Below, piece by piece: positions 1 to 9,428 of a DNA stretch of 64,000 nucleotides; positions within the stretch are counted from its first letter, which is position 1, and every line of letters begins with the position of its first letter. This DNA comes from Micromonospora coriariae. Lineage in GTDB: Bacteria; Actinomycetota; Actinomycetes; Mycobacteriales; Micromonosporaceae. Where the stretch lies: contig NZ_LT607412.1 in assembly GCF_900091455.1 (NCBI RefSeq), forward strand, positions 3,906,001-3,970,000, given 5' to 3'. Under the pieces are notes generated by a model, which saw nothing but the letters and a program-made list of their open reading frames with translations, ran no database searches and was not told where the DNA came from. The translations under genes and the position numbers were made by a program.

Positions 1-471
1 TTCCCAGTCGATCTGCTCCCGCAGTGACCGGGCCAGTGGCAGGCCACGGGCGAAGTCGCAGTAGTGCTGGGAGAAGCTGAGGAGCTTGTGCACCATCAGC
101 TGGGTGGCGGACAGGACCGGCATGTGAATCGCGTCCACCGGCCGGACGACCGTGTCGGCGAACGTCTCCTCGGTCACCGGCGTCTCGATCGGCCGGTGGA
201 TCAGATCGACCATCCGCCCGTCGTCGAAGACCTTCACCAGCCAGTCCTCCGGCGGACGCTCAGCGACGAAGCCGGCGGCCACCAGGGCCTCCAGGGCTCG
301 CTCGACGTCGGCCTCCCGGATCAGGAAATCGACGTCGTGATCGCTGGAGTGACCACCGTGGGCGTAGACGGCGAAGCTGCCACCCAGCGCGAACGGGATC
401 TCGGACTGCTTGAGCACGGCGGCGACCTTCTTCAGGGTGTGCACCAGACTCTCGTCCCCGCGCTCAGCCAT
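1..471 (-). CDS. Nucleotidyltransferase family protein, C-terminus beyond window
   Basis: The frame reads from ATG at 471 leftward through base 1 with no stop, giving 157 residues of a gene cut by the window edge. Near residues 30-48 it has LGGSFAVYAHGG followed by SSDHDVDFLI. This is the G-G-S plus D-x-D pattern of the minimal nucleotidyltransferase fold (AadA/MNT-like proteins annotated as nucleotidyltransferase or hypothetical). A GGGAGA ribosome site lies 5 nt before the ATG. Substrate is unknown. It is divergent from the kinase-like gene at 674. Confidence 0.7.
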   Translation of the reverse strand, partial: MAERGDESLVHTLKKVAAVLKQSEIPFALGGSFAVYAHGGHSSDHDVDFLIREADVERALEALVAAGFVAERPPEDWLVKVFDDGRMVDLIHRPIETPVTEETFADTVVRPVDAIHMPVLSATQLMVHKLLSFSQHYCDFARGLPLARSLREQIDWE

Positions 472-673
472 CTGGTTCTCCCGTCGGTCGTGTTGGTGGA
501 CAGGCGGTTGGATTCGAACTCCCGTACCCGGCATTCCGGTCGTCCACACCTGGCCCGGTCGCGGGCGGGTGCGAACAGGGATCAAGCACCACAAACTGCG
601 CAGGCTGGAGCGCAGGTCGGATAACCTGTCGAGGGTGGCGAGATCATCGGGGACGCGACGCGGCAGGACCCGG

Positions 674-1387
674 TTGCGCACAGTGGCCCTGATCGGCATC
701 GACGGTTCGGGCAAGACCACACAGGCGCACCGGCTGGCCGCCGCGTTGACCGCCGCGGGCCGCCCGGCCACCTACCGCCGCAACGCCAGCGGGCGCCGCT
801 GGCTCGGACGGCTCGCCCACCGGCTCGGCCGCCCCGACGCCCAGCGACTCGTCGGGCGCGACGGCGTGCTGGCGGTGGAATCCGTGCTGCGCTGGCTCGC
901 CATCGCCGCCGCCCTGCTCAGCTGCCTGCTCACCGGCCGGACGGCGGTGATGGATCGCTACTCGGCCTGCCAGTACGCCAGCATCCGCGCGCACGGGGGG
1001 CACCGCTGGGAGCGGCTGGCCCGGGCCGGTTACCGGTTCTTCCCCACACCGCAGGTGACCTTCCTGCTCGCCGTCGACCCGGCTGAGGCGTACCGGCGGA
1101 TCGAACAGCGGGGCACCGACCACGAGACGATGGGCTGGCTGACCGCCGCCGACACCGCCTACCGCGCCCTACCCGAATATCCGACCTTCGTCCTGGTGGA
1201 CGCGGGCCGCCCGGCCGAGGAGGTGACCGAGCAGATTCAGGCGCACCTGGCGACCTGGCTGCCGCCGTCCGCCCGCCCCGGCCCGAGCCGTCCGCCCGCC
1301 GAACCGCCGCCGTCCGACGTGCCGGCGGCGGGGGAGCGGACCAGCCGCACGGCTGCCGGGCCGCTGGTGGGTCAGGCCCGTCCGTAG
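674..1387 (+). CDS. dTMP kinase-like P-loop protein
   Basis: The protein has a Walker A motif close to its N-terminus (ALIGIDGSGKTTQAHRLA), a DR pair in AVMDRYSACQYAS as in the thymidylate kinase DRY/H motif, and a later lid-like stretch (RRIEQRGTDHETM). About 237 residues, including a low-complexity Pro-rich tail after about residue 200. The family fold is clear, but true dTMP specificity is not: many actinobacterial homologues are only called thymidylate kinase-like. The start is uncertain. TTG 674 has GGCAGGA 5 nt upstream, while GTG 683 and GTG 635 are also in frame. Its 3' end overlaps the opposing SDR gene by 16 bp. Confidence 0.7.
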   Translation: MRTVALIGIDGSGKTTQAHRLAAALTAAGRPATYRRNASGRRWLGRLAHRLGRPDAQRLVGRDGVLAVESVLRWLAIAAALLSCLLTGRTAVMDRYSACQYASIRAHGGHRWERLARAGYRFFPTPQVTFLLAVDPAEAYRRIEQRGTDHETMGWLTAADTAYRALPEYPTFVLVDAGRPAEEVTEQIQAHLATWLPPSARPGPSRPPAEPPPSDVPAAGERTSRTAAGPLVGQARP

Positions 1388-2064
1388 ACCGGGACGGTGG
1401 CGCCGCTGGTCGGCGCGGACTCCCCGGACGCCAGGAAGCGGATCACCGGGGCGATCTCGGCCGGGGCCACCCAGCGGGAGTGGTCGGCGTCGGGCTGAGC
1501 GGCACGGTTCGCCGGTGTGTCGATGATGCTGGGCAGCACGGTGTTGCAGCGCACGTTGCGGGACCGGTACTCGACCGCGACCGCGTTGGCGAAGGCGAGC
1601 ACCGCGGCCTTGGCCGTGACGTAGCCGGCCGCGCCGGGGAACGGGGCGACCGCCGCGCGGGCCGAGACGCAGACCACGGCCCCGCCACCGGCCGCCACCA
1701 GGTGGGGCAGCGCGGCCTGGGTCACCAGGTAGGTGGGCCGCAGATTGGCGGTGAGCATCCGCTCGAACTCCTCGACCGGCGTCTCATGCACCAGCCCGCC
1801 GCTGGCGTAACCGCCGACCAGGTTGACCACCGCCCGCAGCGGCGCCGCCGGTTCGCCGGCGGCGGCCTCGACGGCCCGCGCCGCGCCGGCCGGGTCGGTC
1901 AGGTCCGCGACGAGCCGGACCAGCCCGTCGGCCGCCGGCTCCGACCGGGGCCGGGCTCCCCGCTCCGGTACGACCACCCGCCAGCCGGCCGTCAGGAAGG
2001 CGGTGGTGACCGCCCCGCCCAGCCCGCCCGTGCCCCCGGTGACCAGCACACTGCGCTCCGCCAT
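1372..2064 (-). CDS. SDR family oxidoreductase
   Basis: A 230-residue short-chain dehydrogenase/reductase. It has the N-terminal Rossmann motif TGGTGGLG (residues about 8-15), NLVGGYASG corresponding to the NAG region, the catalytic serine region CVSARAA, and the Tyr-x3-Lys pair in GYVTAKAA. Length is normal for a classical SDR. The ATG at 2064 is preceded by TAGCGT seven nucleotides upstream and no Shine-Dalgarno, so the mRNA is probably leaderless. Substrate cannot be told from sequence. It converges on the kinase-like gene with a 16-bp overlap. Confidence 0.85.
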   Translation of the reverse strand: MAERSVLVTGGTGGLGGAVTTAFLTAGWRVVVPERGARPRSEPAADGLVRLVADLTDPAGAARAVEAAAGEPAAPLRAVVNLVGGYASGGLVHETPVEEFERMLTANLRPTYLVTQAALPHLVAAGGGAVVCVSARAAVAPFPGAAGYVTAKAAVLAFANAVAVEYRSRNVRCNTVLPSIIDTPANRAAQPDADHSRWVAPAEIAPVIRFLASGESAPTSGATVPVYGRA

Positions 2065-2366
2065 GCGGCACACGCTAGCGCCGCCCCGGTCCGTTGACCG
2101 CCCCGACCCGCTCCGCCGCGTCCACGCCGTCCGGTCGGCTCGGGTCGACGCGTCGGCGGGGGAGCCCTGCCCGGTGTGGCTGGTCGGGGACGCCGTACGG
2201 TCTGGCCAGGCCCGGTTTTCGGTGCGCCCCGAGCCGTCCGGCAGGTTGACCGGGCCCGGCGGGGGAGGTGGCACGGTCCCGGCGGTGGCACGCTTGGCCT
2301 GACGGGCTCGCCCGATCGGCGGTACTTTCCCCAACACGTGGAGTCATGGTTGACGCTCACGCCTCG

Positions 2367-2381
2367 TGAAAGTAAGTTTCA
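2367..2381. promoter_or_regulatory. Palindromic operator candidate before the murR-like gene
   Basis: TGAAAGTAAGTTTCA is a 15-bp inverted repeat with perfect 5-bp arms, ending 3 bp before the GTG of the RpiR-type regulator. It stands out as A/T-rich in a very G+C-rich region. Its position suggests autoregulation of the regulator-etherase operon by blocking transcription or initiation. No protein-binding evidence is available. Confidence 0.55.
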
Positions 2382-2384
2382 TCC

Positions 2385-3299
2385 GTGGCGAAGAGTCCGA
2401 AGATTTCTGCGAGTCACGAGCCCGGTGGGCTGATCGTCCACATCAGCGGGCTGCTGCCGTCGCTGTCGCCTGCTGAGCAGCGGGTCGCCCGGTTGGTCGT
2501 CGCCGACCCGGCTGCCGCCGCCCGCCGGACGATCACCGATCTCGCCACCGCAGCCGAGACGTCCGAGGCGACGGTCATCCGGTTCTGCCGTTCGGTGGGC
2601 ATGGACGGTTACCCGCAGCTGCGCATCCGGCTCGCCGCCGAGGCCGCCCGCCGGGTCGAACCACCGGACGCCCGGGTCGTCGGCGGTGACATCCCGCCCG
2701 GCGCCGACCTCGCCCAGATCATCGCCACCATCGCGTTCAACGACGCCCGCGCGGTCGAGGAGACTGCCGAGCAGCTCGACCCGGCCATCTGTGAGCAGGT
2801 GGTCGAGGCGATCGCCGGCGCCGGCCGGATCGACATCTACGGTGCCGGCGCCAGCGGCTTCGTCGCCTCCGATTTCCAGCAGAAGCTGCACCGCATCGGC
2901 CGGATCGCCTTCTACTTCCCGGACGTGCACACCGCGCTGACCTCGGCCGCGCTGCTCGGCCGGGGCGACGTGGCGGTCGGCATCTCGCACACCGGCACCA
3001 CCTCTGACGTGATCGAGGTGCTGGAGCAGGCCCGGACGCGGGGCGCCGTGACCGTCGCGCTGACCAACTTCCCGCGCTCGCCGATCACCGACGTGGCCGA
3101 CTTCGTGCTGACCACCGCCGCCCGGGAGACCACCTACCGCTCCGGCGCGACGGCCAGCCGATTGGCCCAACTCACCGTGGTCGACTGCCTGTTCGTCGGA
3201 GTGGCCGCGCGCAACCGGTCCCGGGCGCGCAAGGCGCTCGAAGCGACCGCCGAGGCCGTCCTGTCGCACCGGGTGGGTGCGAATCGGAGGCGGGGATGA
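2385..3299 (+). CDS. MurR/RpiR-family transcriptional regulator
   Basis: 304 residues. The N-terminus carries the RpiR-type helix-turn-helix (LSPAEQRVARLV...TSEATVIRFCRSVGMDGYPQLRIRLA, about residues 25-85). The C-terminal half is a SIS sugar-isomerase domain (GAGASGFVASDFQQKL and GISHTGTTSDVIEVLEQA) that would bind a phosphosugar. It is fused by a 4-bp ATGA overlap to the MurNAc-6-P etherase gene, so the likely inducer is MurNAc-6-P or GlcNAc-6-P. An inverted repeat sits just before its GTG start. MurR-like is inferred from the neighbour; the symbol is not assigned. Confidence 0.85.
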   Translation: MAKSPKISASHEPGGLIVHISGLLPSLSPAEQRVARLVVADPAAAARRTITDLATAAETSEATVIRFCRSVGMDGYPQLRIRLAAEAARRVEPPDARVVGGDIPPGADLAQIIATIAFNDARAVEETAEQLDPAICEQVVEAIAGAGRIDIYGAGASGFVASDFQQKLHRIGRIAFYFPDVHTALTSAALLGRGDVAVGISHTGTTSDVIEVLEQARTRGAVTVALTNFPRSPITDVADFVLTTAARETTYRSGATASRLAQLTVVDCLFVGVAARNRSRARKALEATAEAVLSHRVGANRRRG

Positions 3300-4252
3300 C
3301 GGCCGGTGCGGTGGAGCCGGACGAGGACATGCCAGCACCGCCCGCCCGCCCGACTGTCCGGGTGGGCGCCCCCACCGAACGGCGCAACCCGCTCAGCGCC
3401 GACCTCGACCTGATGTCGACCCGGGACGTACTCACCGTGATCAACGAGGCCGATCGGCGCGTGCCCACGGCGGTCGCCGCGGTGCTCGACGAGATCGCCG
3501 CCGCAGTCGACCTGGCGGTCGCGGCGCTGCGCGACGGCCACCGGGTCCACTACTTCGGTGCCGGCACCTCGGGCCGGCTGGCTGTGCTCGACGCGGCCGA
3601 GCTGGCCCCCACCTTCAACTCGCCTCGGCACTGGTTCTGCTCGCACCTCGCCGGCGGGCCGGACGCCATGTGGCAGGCCGTGGAGGATGCCGAGGACGAC
3701 GACCGGGGCGGCGCGGCCGATGCGGCCGGATGTGTGCGCGCGGGTGACCTCGTGGTCGGTCTCGCCGCCAGCGGACGCACCCCGTACGTCCTCGGGGCGC
3801 TCGCCGCGTCCCGCGCCAAGGGCGCCTCGACCGTGCTGCTCTGCGCCAATCCGGAGGCGGAGGCGGCCCGATCGGTCGACGTGTTCATCGGGGTGGACAC
3901 CGGACCCGAGGTCGTCACGGGGTCGACGCGCATGAAGGCGGGCACAGCGCAGAAGTTGGTGCTCAACGCGTTCTCGACCGCCGTCATGGTGCGCCTGGGT
4001 CGCGTCTACTCGAACCTCATGATCGACATGGTGGCGACGAACGCGAAGCTCCGGGGGCGGATGATCTCGATCCTGGTCGAGGCCACCGGCTGCTCGGAGG
4101 AGGTCTCCCGGCGGGCCCTCAACGAGGCCGACGGCGATCTGAAGACCGCCCTGGTCTCACTGGTCTCCGGCGCCGAGGTCGCTGCCGCGCGGGCCGCGCT
4201 GGCCCGCTCCGCCGACCAGGTTCGCGGCGCCCTCGCCCTGCTCGCCACCTGA
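3296..4252 (+). CDS. murQ: N-acetylmuramic acid 6-phosphate etherase MurQ
   Basis: 318 residues, the usual length. MurQ cleaves the lactyl ether of MurNAc-6-P to give GlcNAc-6-P and D-lactate in cell-wall recycling. Visible hallmarks are the SIS motif FGAGTSGRLAVLDAAELAPTF, containing the conserved Glu of the catalytic region, the HLAGGPDAMWQAVEDAEDD segment with the second conserved acidic residue, and the family signature TGSTRMKAGTAQKLVLN. The start overlaps the regulator stop by 4 bp, implying translational coupling. No MurNAc transporter or sugar kinase lies nearby, so uptake and phosphorylation must be encoded elsewhere. Confidence 0.95.
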   Translation: MTAGAVEPDEDMPAPPARPTVRVGAPTERRNPLSADLDLMSTRDVLTVINEADRRVPTAVAAVLDEIAAAVDLAVAALRDGHRVHYFGAGTSGRLAVLDAAELAPTFNSPRHWFCSHLAGGPDAMWQAVEDAEDDDRGGAADAAGCVRAGDLVVGLAASGRTPYVLGALAASRAKGASTVLLCANPEAEAARSVDVFIGVDTGPEVVTGSTRMKAGTAQKLVLNAFSTAVMVRLGRVYSNLMIDMVATNAKLRGRMISILVEATGCSEEVSRRALNEADGDLKTALVSLVSGAEVAAARAALARSADQVRGALALLAT

Positions 4253-4656
4253 CCCCAACCGCCCGAGTCGACGGCGGGAAGCGAACCGGGCTTCGGATTG
4301 TTCATCTTGCCGAGGGGTAATAACACCCTCGTGGATGAACCGACCGGTCCACCGGTGCGTATCTGGCAGTGACCAGGATCGCACCGCGGTGGTGACCCGG
4401 GTCGCTGTGCCCCCGCGGCGGGCGGTGTTGCCATGGTGCGGGCGTTCGGCGATTCGTCGACCCGCCAACCCGTACGTGGTGCCCAGCGGCGAGCCACCCG
4501 ACGGGTGCTGACAGCAAACATGGACCGTGCTCTCAGCTACTACTCAGGCATTCGTGACACTTTCGACTCACGACATGGAATCCCCGACACGTCTCATCTG
4601 TTGTGTAGGTGTCAGCGCCGGTGGGCACAGCGGAAGTTACCGGGGGGCTGACGGAC
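4253..4656 (+). other. Intergenic region before the sigma factor gene
   Basis: About 400 bp without a convincing gene. A weak hairpin (CGAGGG at 4311-4316 with CCCTCG at 4326-4331 around an A/T-rich loop) follows murQ and could be a poor terminator. The stretch 4520-4608 is A/T-richer than its surroundings and probably holds the sigma-factor promoter, but no unambiguous -35/-10 pair is seen. Confidence 0.4.
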
Positions 4657-5652
<996 letters not shown>

Positions 5653-5666
5653 CCCGGTAGTAATGA

Positions 5667-5713
5667 ACGGCGAACGGCCGGCGTCCGATAGGGGGACGCC
5701 GGCCGTTCGCCGT
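5667..5713. terminator. Bidirectional intrinsic terminator hairpin
   Basis: A perfect 20-bp inverted repeat (arms 5667-5686 and 5694-5713) with a 7-nt loop GATAGGG. It lies between the 3' end of the sigma factor and the 3' end of the opposing NlpC/P60 gene, so it can stop transcription from both sides. No clear U-tract follows, as is common in actinobacteria. Confidence 0.85.
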
Positions 5714-5725
5714 ATCCGCTCGCGG

Positions 5726-6700
5726 CTACCGGACCCGGCCGTAGCCCTGGATGGGCATCATGTTCATGCCCCGCTTGAGCACGTTGCGGCCGGCACTCGG
5801 TGCGTCGATAACCTGGTTGCCGCCCACGTAGAGGGCGACGTGCCCGAGCCCGCTGTAGAAGACCAGGTCTCCCGGGCGCAGGTCACTCCGGCCGATGTGG
5901 GCGACCGCCCCCCACTGCATCCGGGTGTTGTGCGGCAGCGACTTCCCGGCCGCCCGCCAGGCGGCGGAGGTCAGCCCGGAGCAGTCGTAGCCGTTCGGCC
6001 CGTCGGCCGCCCAGACGTACGGCTTGCCCAGCGCGCCGTAGGCGTAGCGCACCGCGGTGCCGGCCGCGCCGGCGATGGCGGGAACGTCTCCGGCCTCGGC
6101 CGCCGGCTTGGGCGAGGGGCGCTCGGTGGGCGCCCCGTACGCCTGCCGGCGCAGCTCGTACAGCCTGGTCAGGTCCCTCTCGATCTGCTTCTTGGCCGTC
6201 CCGAGCTGACGGGCCTGCGCGGCCTGCCGGGTCAGCGTGGCGTCCAGGCGGTGCTTCTCGTCGAGCAGCCGCTTCTGGCTGGCGGTGAAGCCGGAGATGC
6301 GTTCCTGCCGCTGACGGGTGAGCTGGTCGAGCGCTCCGAGCCGATCCAGCAGCGCGGCCGAGCCGCCGGGACGCAGCAGCGCGTCCGCGGTACGCAGCTC
6401 GCCGCTCTTGTAAGCGGTGTTGGCCAACTCGGCGACGTCGGCCCGGCTCTGCTCGGCCTGCTGTTCCAGCGGGCCGATGCGGGCCTGTAATCGGGCTGCC
6501 GAGGTCTTGTTGGACTTGATCTCCTCGGCGAGCTTGTTGTACGACTCGACGACCCGCTCCAACTCGGCCGAGGACGTCTCGATCCGGCGGGTCAGGTCGG
6601 CGGGGGACGGCTCCGCGTGGGCCGCCGCCGACGGGGCGATCAACGCGGCCGACATGCCGGCGAGCGCCATGGTGCGCAGCAGGGTTCTCAGGGATGACAA
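5726..6700 (-). CDS. Secreted NlpC/P60 peptidoglycan endopeptidase
   Basis: 324 residues. A signal peptide runs through about residue 29 (ending APSAAAHA, before EP). A long coiled coil follows (about 35-190, rich in E/R/L heptads such as SSAELERVVESYNKLAEE), then a linker and a C-terminal NlpC/P60 domain. The catalytic cysteine is in NGYDCSGLTSAAW and the histidine in LGHVALYVGG. The architecture matches RipA-like or PcsB-like actinobacterial cell-wall hydrolases that cut stem peptides outside the membrane. A TTG start is chosen because it gives an intact signal peptide and has GAGAGGGG about 10 nt upstream. Expression is probably tightly controlled, but no riboswitch motif was recognised in its 5' region. 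Confidence 0.85.
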   Translation of the reverse strand: MSSLRTLLRTMALAGMSAALIAPSAAAHAEPSPADLTRRIETSSAELERVVESYNKLAEEIKSNKTSAARLQARIGPLEQQAEQSRADVAELANTAYKSGELRTADALLRPGGSAALLDRLGALDQLTRQRQERISGFTASQKRLLDEKHRLDATLTRQAAQARQLGTAKKQIERDLTRLYELRRQAYGAPTERPSPKPAAEAGDVPAIAGAAGTAVRYAYGALGKPYVWAADGPNGYDCSGLTSAAWRAAGKSLPHNTRMQWGAVAHIGRSDLRPGDLVFYSGLGHVALYVGGNQVIDAPSAGRNVLKRGMNMMPIQGYGRVR

Positions 6701-7202
6701 GAGCGAAAGGCCCCTCTCCCACGGCCGCCGACGGGGCTGCTGACGCCCTCGGCGACACCGGCCGGGGCCATCCGGGCGGACGGCACTGGGCCGGACCGGC
6801 TCGCCCAACCTAACCCGGGACGGCTGTCGCCCGCAGTTGAAGTAGTGGCGAATGTTGGCGTTGTGGCCGGTAGTGCCGCTGCGCTCGATGAAATCCAGCG
6901 AGGCTGCTGGCGCTGCACGGACCGATCGATATGCCGCTCTCGTCGCCAAATGGCAGGTTTGTGACCTTCGTCGTTCTCGGCGTATGCCGCCGGATACCTG
7001 CGCTCCATAACCGATAAAACCTGAAATGGATGCTGTTTCTCGACGATGTCCGCCGGACGAGCGAGCTGTCGGAAGCCGGTAAATGGCCCGGCGGGCTGGC
7101 GGCGCCCGAACACAATGAACACCGGAGCCGGGAATCCCGTCGACAGGCAGCGATGCCTGCGACCTGCGGGCCAGCCCGGCGAACCGCCCCACGGGAGGAA
7201 CC
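6701..7202. other. 500-bp divergent intergenic region, A/T-richer than its surroundings
   Basis: This spacer separates the NlpC/P60 gene (leftward) from the DUF6232-like gene (rightward). On the minus strand a TAGGTT hexamer (6812-6807) is a plausible -10 for the hydrolase gene, leaving a 5' UTR of about 100 nt. The part 6841-7130 is clearly lower in G+C than its surroundings and holds no gene I can support. A GGGAGGA ribosome site for the rightward gene is at 7192-7198. Confidence 0.45.
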
Positions 7203-7724
7203 GTGAATCGTGAAGGCGCAGCCACGCGACCGCAGCGAACGGTGCCCGGTGCCAGGTCCACCCTGCTGTACGCGCGGCCCGGCATCATCGTGACCGTCGA
7301 CCGGTTCACCGTCGGCCGGACCAGTTACCGGATCGCCGACCTGACCCACCTACGCACCACCCGGGGTCCACACGACCGGATCGCCGTCCGGGCGGTCGCG
7401 ATCACCGCCGCCATGCTCGGCGGCGTCGGGCTGCTGCTCGGCTTCACCGGCGGCCTGCAACGGCTGACCGCCGGGGCGTACCTCATCCTCGGGGCGGTGT
7501 TCCTGCTGCCCGCGGTGCTGGCCCTGGTCGGCGATCGCTGGCGCCCGCCCCCGCACGAGCTGTGGGGATGGCACCGGGGCGCGGAGGTGCTTCTGTTCAG
7601 CGCCGACGACGAGCGCCAGTTCGGCCAGGTCACCCGGGCGCTGCTGCGAGCCCGGGAAGTGAACCGGTACGGCGGCTGGGCGGATCCGCTCGCCTCGGCG
7701 GACCCGTGGCGACCCAGCCGCTGA
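7203..7724 (+). CDS. DUF6232-like membrane protein
   Basis: 173 residues. The N-terminal third is a soluble stretch with YARPGIIVTVDRFTVGRTSYRIADLTHLRT, followed by two hydrophobic segments (AVAITAAMLGGVGLLLGFTGG and AYLILGAVFLLPAVLALV). It ends in a cytosolic tail with LLFSADDERQFGQVTRALLRA. This layout resembles the DUF6232 family of actinobacteria, a PH-like domain around a two-helix membrane anchor. The family call is from memory. GTG start with GGGAGGA 5 nt upstream. Function unknown. Confidence 0.7.
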   Translation: MNREGAATRPQRTVPGARSTLLYARPGIIVTVDRFTVGRTSYRIADLTHLRTTRGPHDRIAVRAVAITAAMLGGVGLLLGFTGGLQRLTAGAYLILGAVFLLPAVLALVGDRWRPPPHELWGWHRGAEVLLFSADDERQFGQVTRALLRAREVNRYGGWADPLASADPWRPSR

Positions 7725-7732
7725 CCCGCCTG

Positions 7733-7756
7733 CCCCGACACGGGCCCGTGCCGGGG
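7733..7756. terminator. Bidirectional terminator hairpin
   Basis: CCCCG-A-CACGGG followed directly by CCCGTG-C-CGGGG forms a near-perfect palindrome in the 49-bp gap between two converging genes. Its position and stability suggest termination in both directions. Confidence 0.65.
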
Positions 7757-7773
7757 TGCCGACGATCGGCCGC

Positions 7774-8100
7774 TCAGCTGGCGACCGGCTCCGGCGTACG
7801 CTCCGTCGGGCGGGCCAGCCACCCGGTGACCCGGCGCTCGGCGTAGAACGAGACGAACGGCACAGTGCCGGCCAGCATCACCAGGAGCATCCGCTTCAGC
7901 GGCCAGTCGGCCCGGCGGCTCAGGTCGAACGCGGCCACCAGGTAGATCATGTAGAGGAAGCCGTGTGCCGGCCCCACCGTCTCCACCACGACCGGGTTGT
8001 CGAACGCGTACTTCAGCGGCATGCCGATCACGACAAGCAGGATCAGCACCACGCCCACGATCCAGGCGATCACGCGGTACCGGGTAAGGGCTGCGCCCAC
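7774..8100 (-). CDS. DUF3817 domain integral membrane protein
   Basis: 108 residues with three hydrophobic segments: VIAWIVGVVLILLVVIGMPL, AHGFLYMIYLVAAFDL and MLLVMLAGTVPFVSFYAERR. The GPAHGFLYMIYL and PFVSFYAER motifs are typical of the DUF3817 family (YdzA-like) in Actinobacteria. GTG start with AAGGA about 9 nt upstream. It lies 26 bp downstream of another small membrane protein gene, probably in one transcript. Role unknown. Confidence 0.85.
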   Translation of the reverse strand: MGAALTRYRVIAWIVGVVLILLVVIGMPLKYAFDNPVVVETVGPAHGFLYMIYLVAAFDLSRRADWPLKRMLLVMLAGTVPFVSFYAERRVTGWLARPTERTPEPVAS

Positions 8101-8126
8101 CTTCGTCCGTCCTTCCGAGCCCCGGC

Positions 8127-8561
8127 TCAGCCGGGATAGTCACCGGGCCGGGCGCCCGGATTGGCGTTCAACCATGACAGGTAGTCGTTGTAGGCGGCCA
8201 GGTCCGTGTCGTCGGCAGCCTCGCCGCCCGCGGCGACCCGGGCGACCCGCACCGGTCGGCGTACCGCCGGACGGGACCCTGCGGTCCCGGCCGGCACCGC
8301 CTCGGCGACCGGCGCGTCGGCGGGGTCGGCCGGCGGTTCGGCGGCGACCGCCGCCTTCCGGCGGGCCAGCCGCACCTCGCGCCACCAGACGTAGACCACG
8401 AAGCCGGCGAAGATCGGCCACTCGACCGCGTATCCCCAGCTCAGGCTGTTGCCGGCGGTGGCCCGGCTGATCTGCCACCAGCCCAACCCGAGGAAGCCCA
8501 CGACCAGCACGACCATGGCCACGTGACGCGCGATCCACGCCGGGGTCCAGAGCCACCTCAT
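8127..8561 (-). CDS. Actinobacterial two-helix membrane protein of unknown function
   Basis: 144 residues. Two predicted membrane segments lie in the first 65 residues ([20 protein letters not shown] and [13 protein letters not shown]), then a long, charged Ala/Pro-rich linker and a short conserved-looking C-terminal patch [16 protein letters not shown]. The ATG at 8561 is preceded by TACCCT and seven nucleotides, so the message is probably leaderless. It is transcribed with the DUF3817 gene. The family is widespread next to DUF3817 proteins, but I know of no assigned function. Confidence 0.75.
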   Translation of the reverse strand: MRWLWTPAWIARHVAMVVLVVGFLGLGWWQISRATAGNSLSWGYAVEWPIFAGFVVYVWWREVRLARRKAAVAAEPPADPADAPVAEAVPAGTAGSRPAVRRPVRVARVAAGGEAADDTDLAAYNDYLSWLNANPGARPGDYPG

Positions 8562-8694
8562 GGCGTCGAGGGTACCGGGGAGCGGGCGCGTCTCCGACAC
8601 CGTGTCGTAGTTGTCGCGCGTCCGGGATGGTTTGGCGACACCCGGTGTGGGCATCCGTCTAGACGCCAGCCCAAACGAGACCAGGGGGGCGATG

Positions 8695-9036
8695 ATGACC
8701 GGATCGGTACGCGAGGACGGCTTTCCGTCCAGTGGCGGCAGGGACATGAGCCCCGAGCAGCGGGTGCCGGAGTGGGGCGGCGACCAACTCGCCGACCCGG
8801 CGGACGTCGGCGGGGAGCTCGACGGTGACGCGCTCGGCGTCGACCCGACGGAGCTGAGCGACGAGGATCTGACCCGCGAGATGCACAGCCTGCACCGCAC
8901 CCGGCTGGACACCCTCCGGCACGCGGCGGACTCCGCGCTCGCCAACCACCTGCGACGCACGGCTGAACTCGAGACCGAGTACCTGGCCCGCCACCCGGGC
9001 CGGGAGGTGGACCCGAGCCGCCTGCGGGACGCCTGA
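8695..9036 (+). CDS. DUF6158-like small acidic protein
   Basis: 113 residues from the second of two adjacent ATGs, which has a better spacing (5 nt) to the GGGGGG ribosome site at 8684-8689. The C-terminal half ([26 protein letters not shown] and [19 protein letters not shown]) matches my recollection of the DUF6158 family of Micromonosporaceae. The N-terminal part is acidic and disordered-looking. Its stop codon shares a base with the next ATG (TGATG), indicating translational coupling to the SRPBCC-like gene. Confidence 0.7.
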   Translation: MTGSVREDGFPSSGGRDMSPEQRVPEWGGDQLADPADVGGELDGDALGVDPTELSDEDLTREMHSLHRTRLDTLRHAADSALANHLRRTAELETEYLARHPGREVDPSRLRDA

Positions 9037-9371
9037 TGGCGGCGCGTGCCGTGCGTGGCATGTCCGCCCCGCCCGAGGTGGTCTTCAATACGGCCACCGA
9101 CCCGGCCCGGGCCTCGGCGTGGCTGCCCGAGCCGTTGCGCGGCGATGGCAGCCCCGCCACGGAGATCAGCAATGAGGAGCTGCGGGCCCGCTGGGGCGGC
9201 GACGACGCTGACTGGTCCGCGGAGATCCGGGTGGAGCCGGCGGACTCCGGCGGGGCCCGGATCCAGCTCGACCTGGCCGACGCCTCGGGCGGCGCTGCAC
9301 TGGACGAGCTGGCCGACGAGGCGCTGAGCAACCTGCTGCGCGAGGTCGCCGACAACCTCCAGGCCGGCTGA
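9036..9371 (+). CDS. SRPBCC/polyketide cyclase-like protein
   Basis: 111 residues. The N-terminal [23 protein letters not shown] resembles the start of START/SRPBCC ligand-binding folds (P-x-x-V-F-x-x-x-T-D-P-x-x-x-x-x-W-L). It is followed by alternating strands ([22 protein letters not shown]) and a C-terminal helix ([20 protein letters not shown]). It begins on the last base of the upstream DUF6158-like gene. The ligand is unknown. Confidence 0.65.
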   Translation: MAARAVRGMSAPPEVVFNTATDPARASAWLPEPLRGDGSPATEISNEELRARWGGDDADWSAEIRVEPADSGGARIQLDLADASGGAALDELADEALSNLLREVADNLQAG

Positions 9372-9428
9372 GATCGCGGCCACGCGGGAGGGCTGCTCCC
9401 GCACCACAACGACACGTGAGGAGACCGG

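Noticed and set aside
494..547. tRNA-like sequence on the minus strand (GTGGAC...GTCCACCA ends and a GTTCGAATCC T-loop)
   Set aside because: Only 54 nt long, with no D arm or anticodon arm, and the T stem does not pair. At best a degenerate tRNA fragment; probably chance.
6701..6840. c-di-AMP (ydaO-type) riboswitch in the NlpC/P60 leader
   Set aside because: The position is right for one, but the conserved core words were not found by eye.
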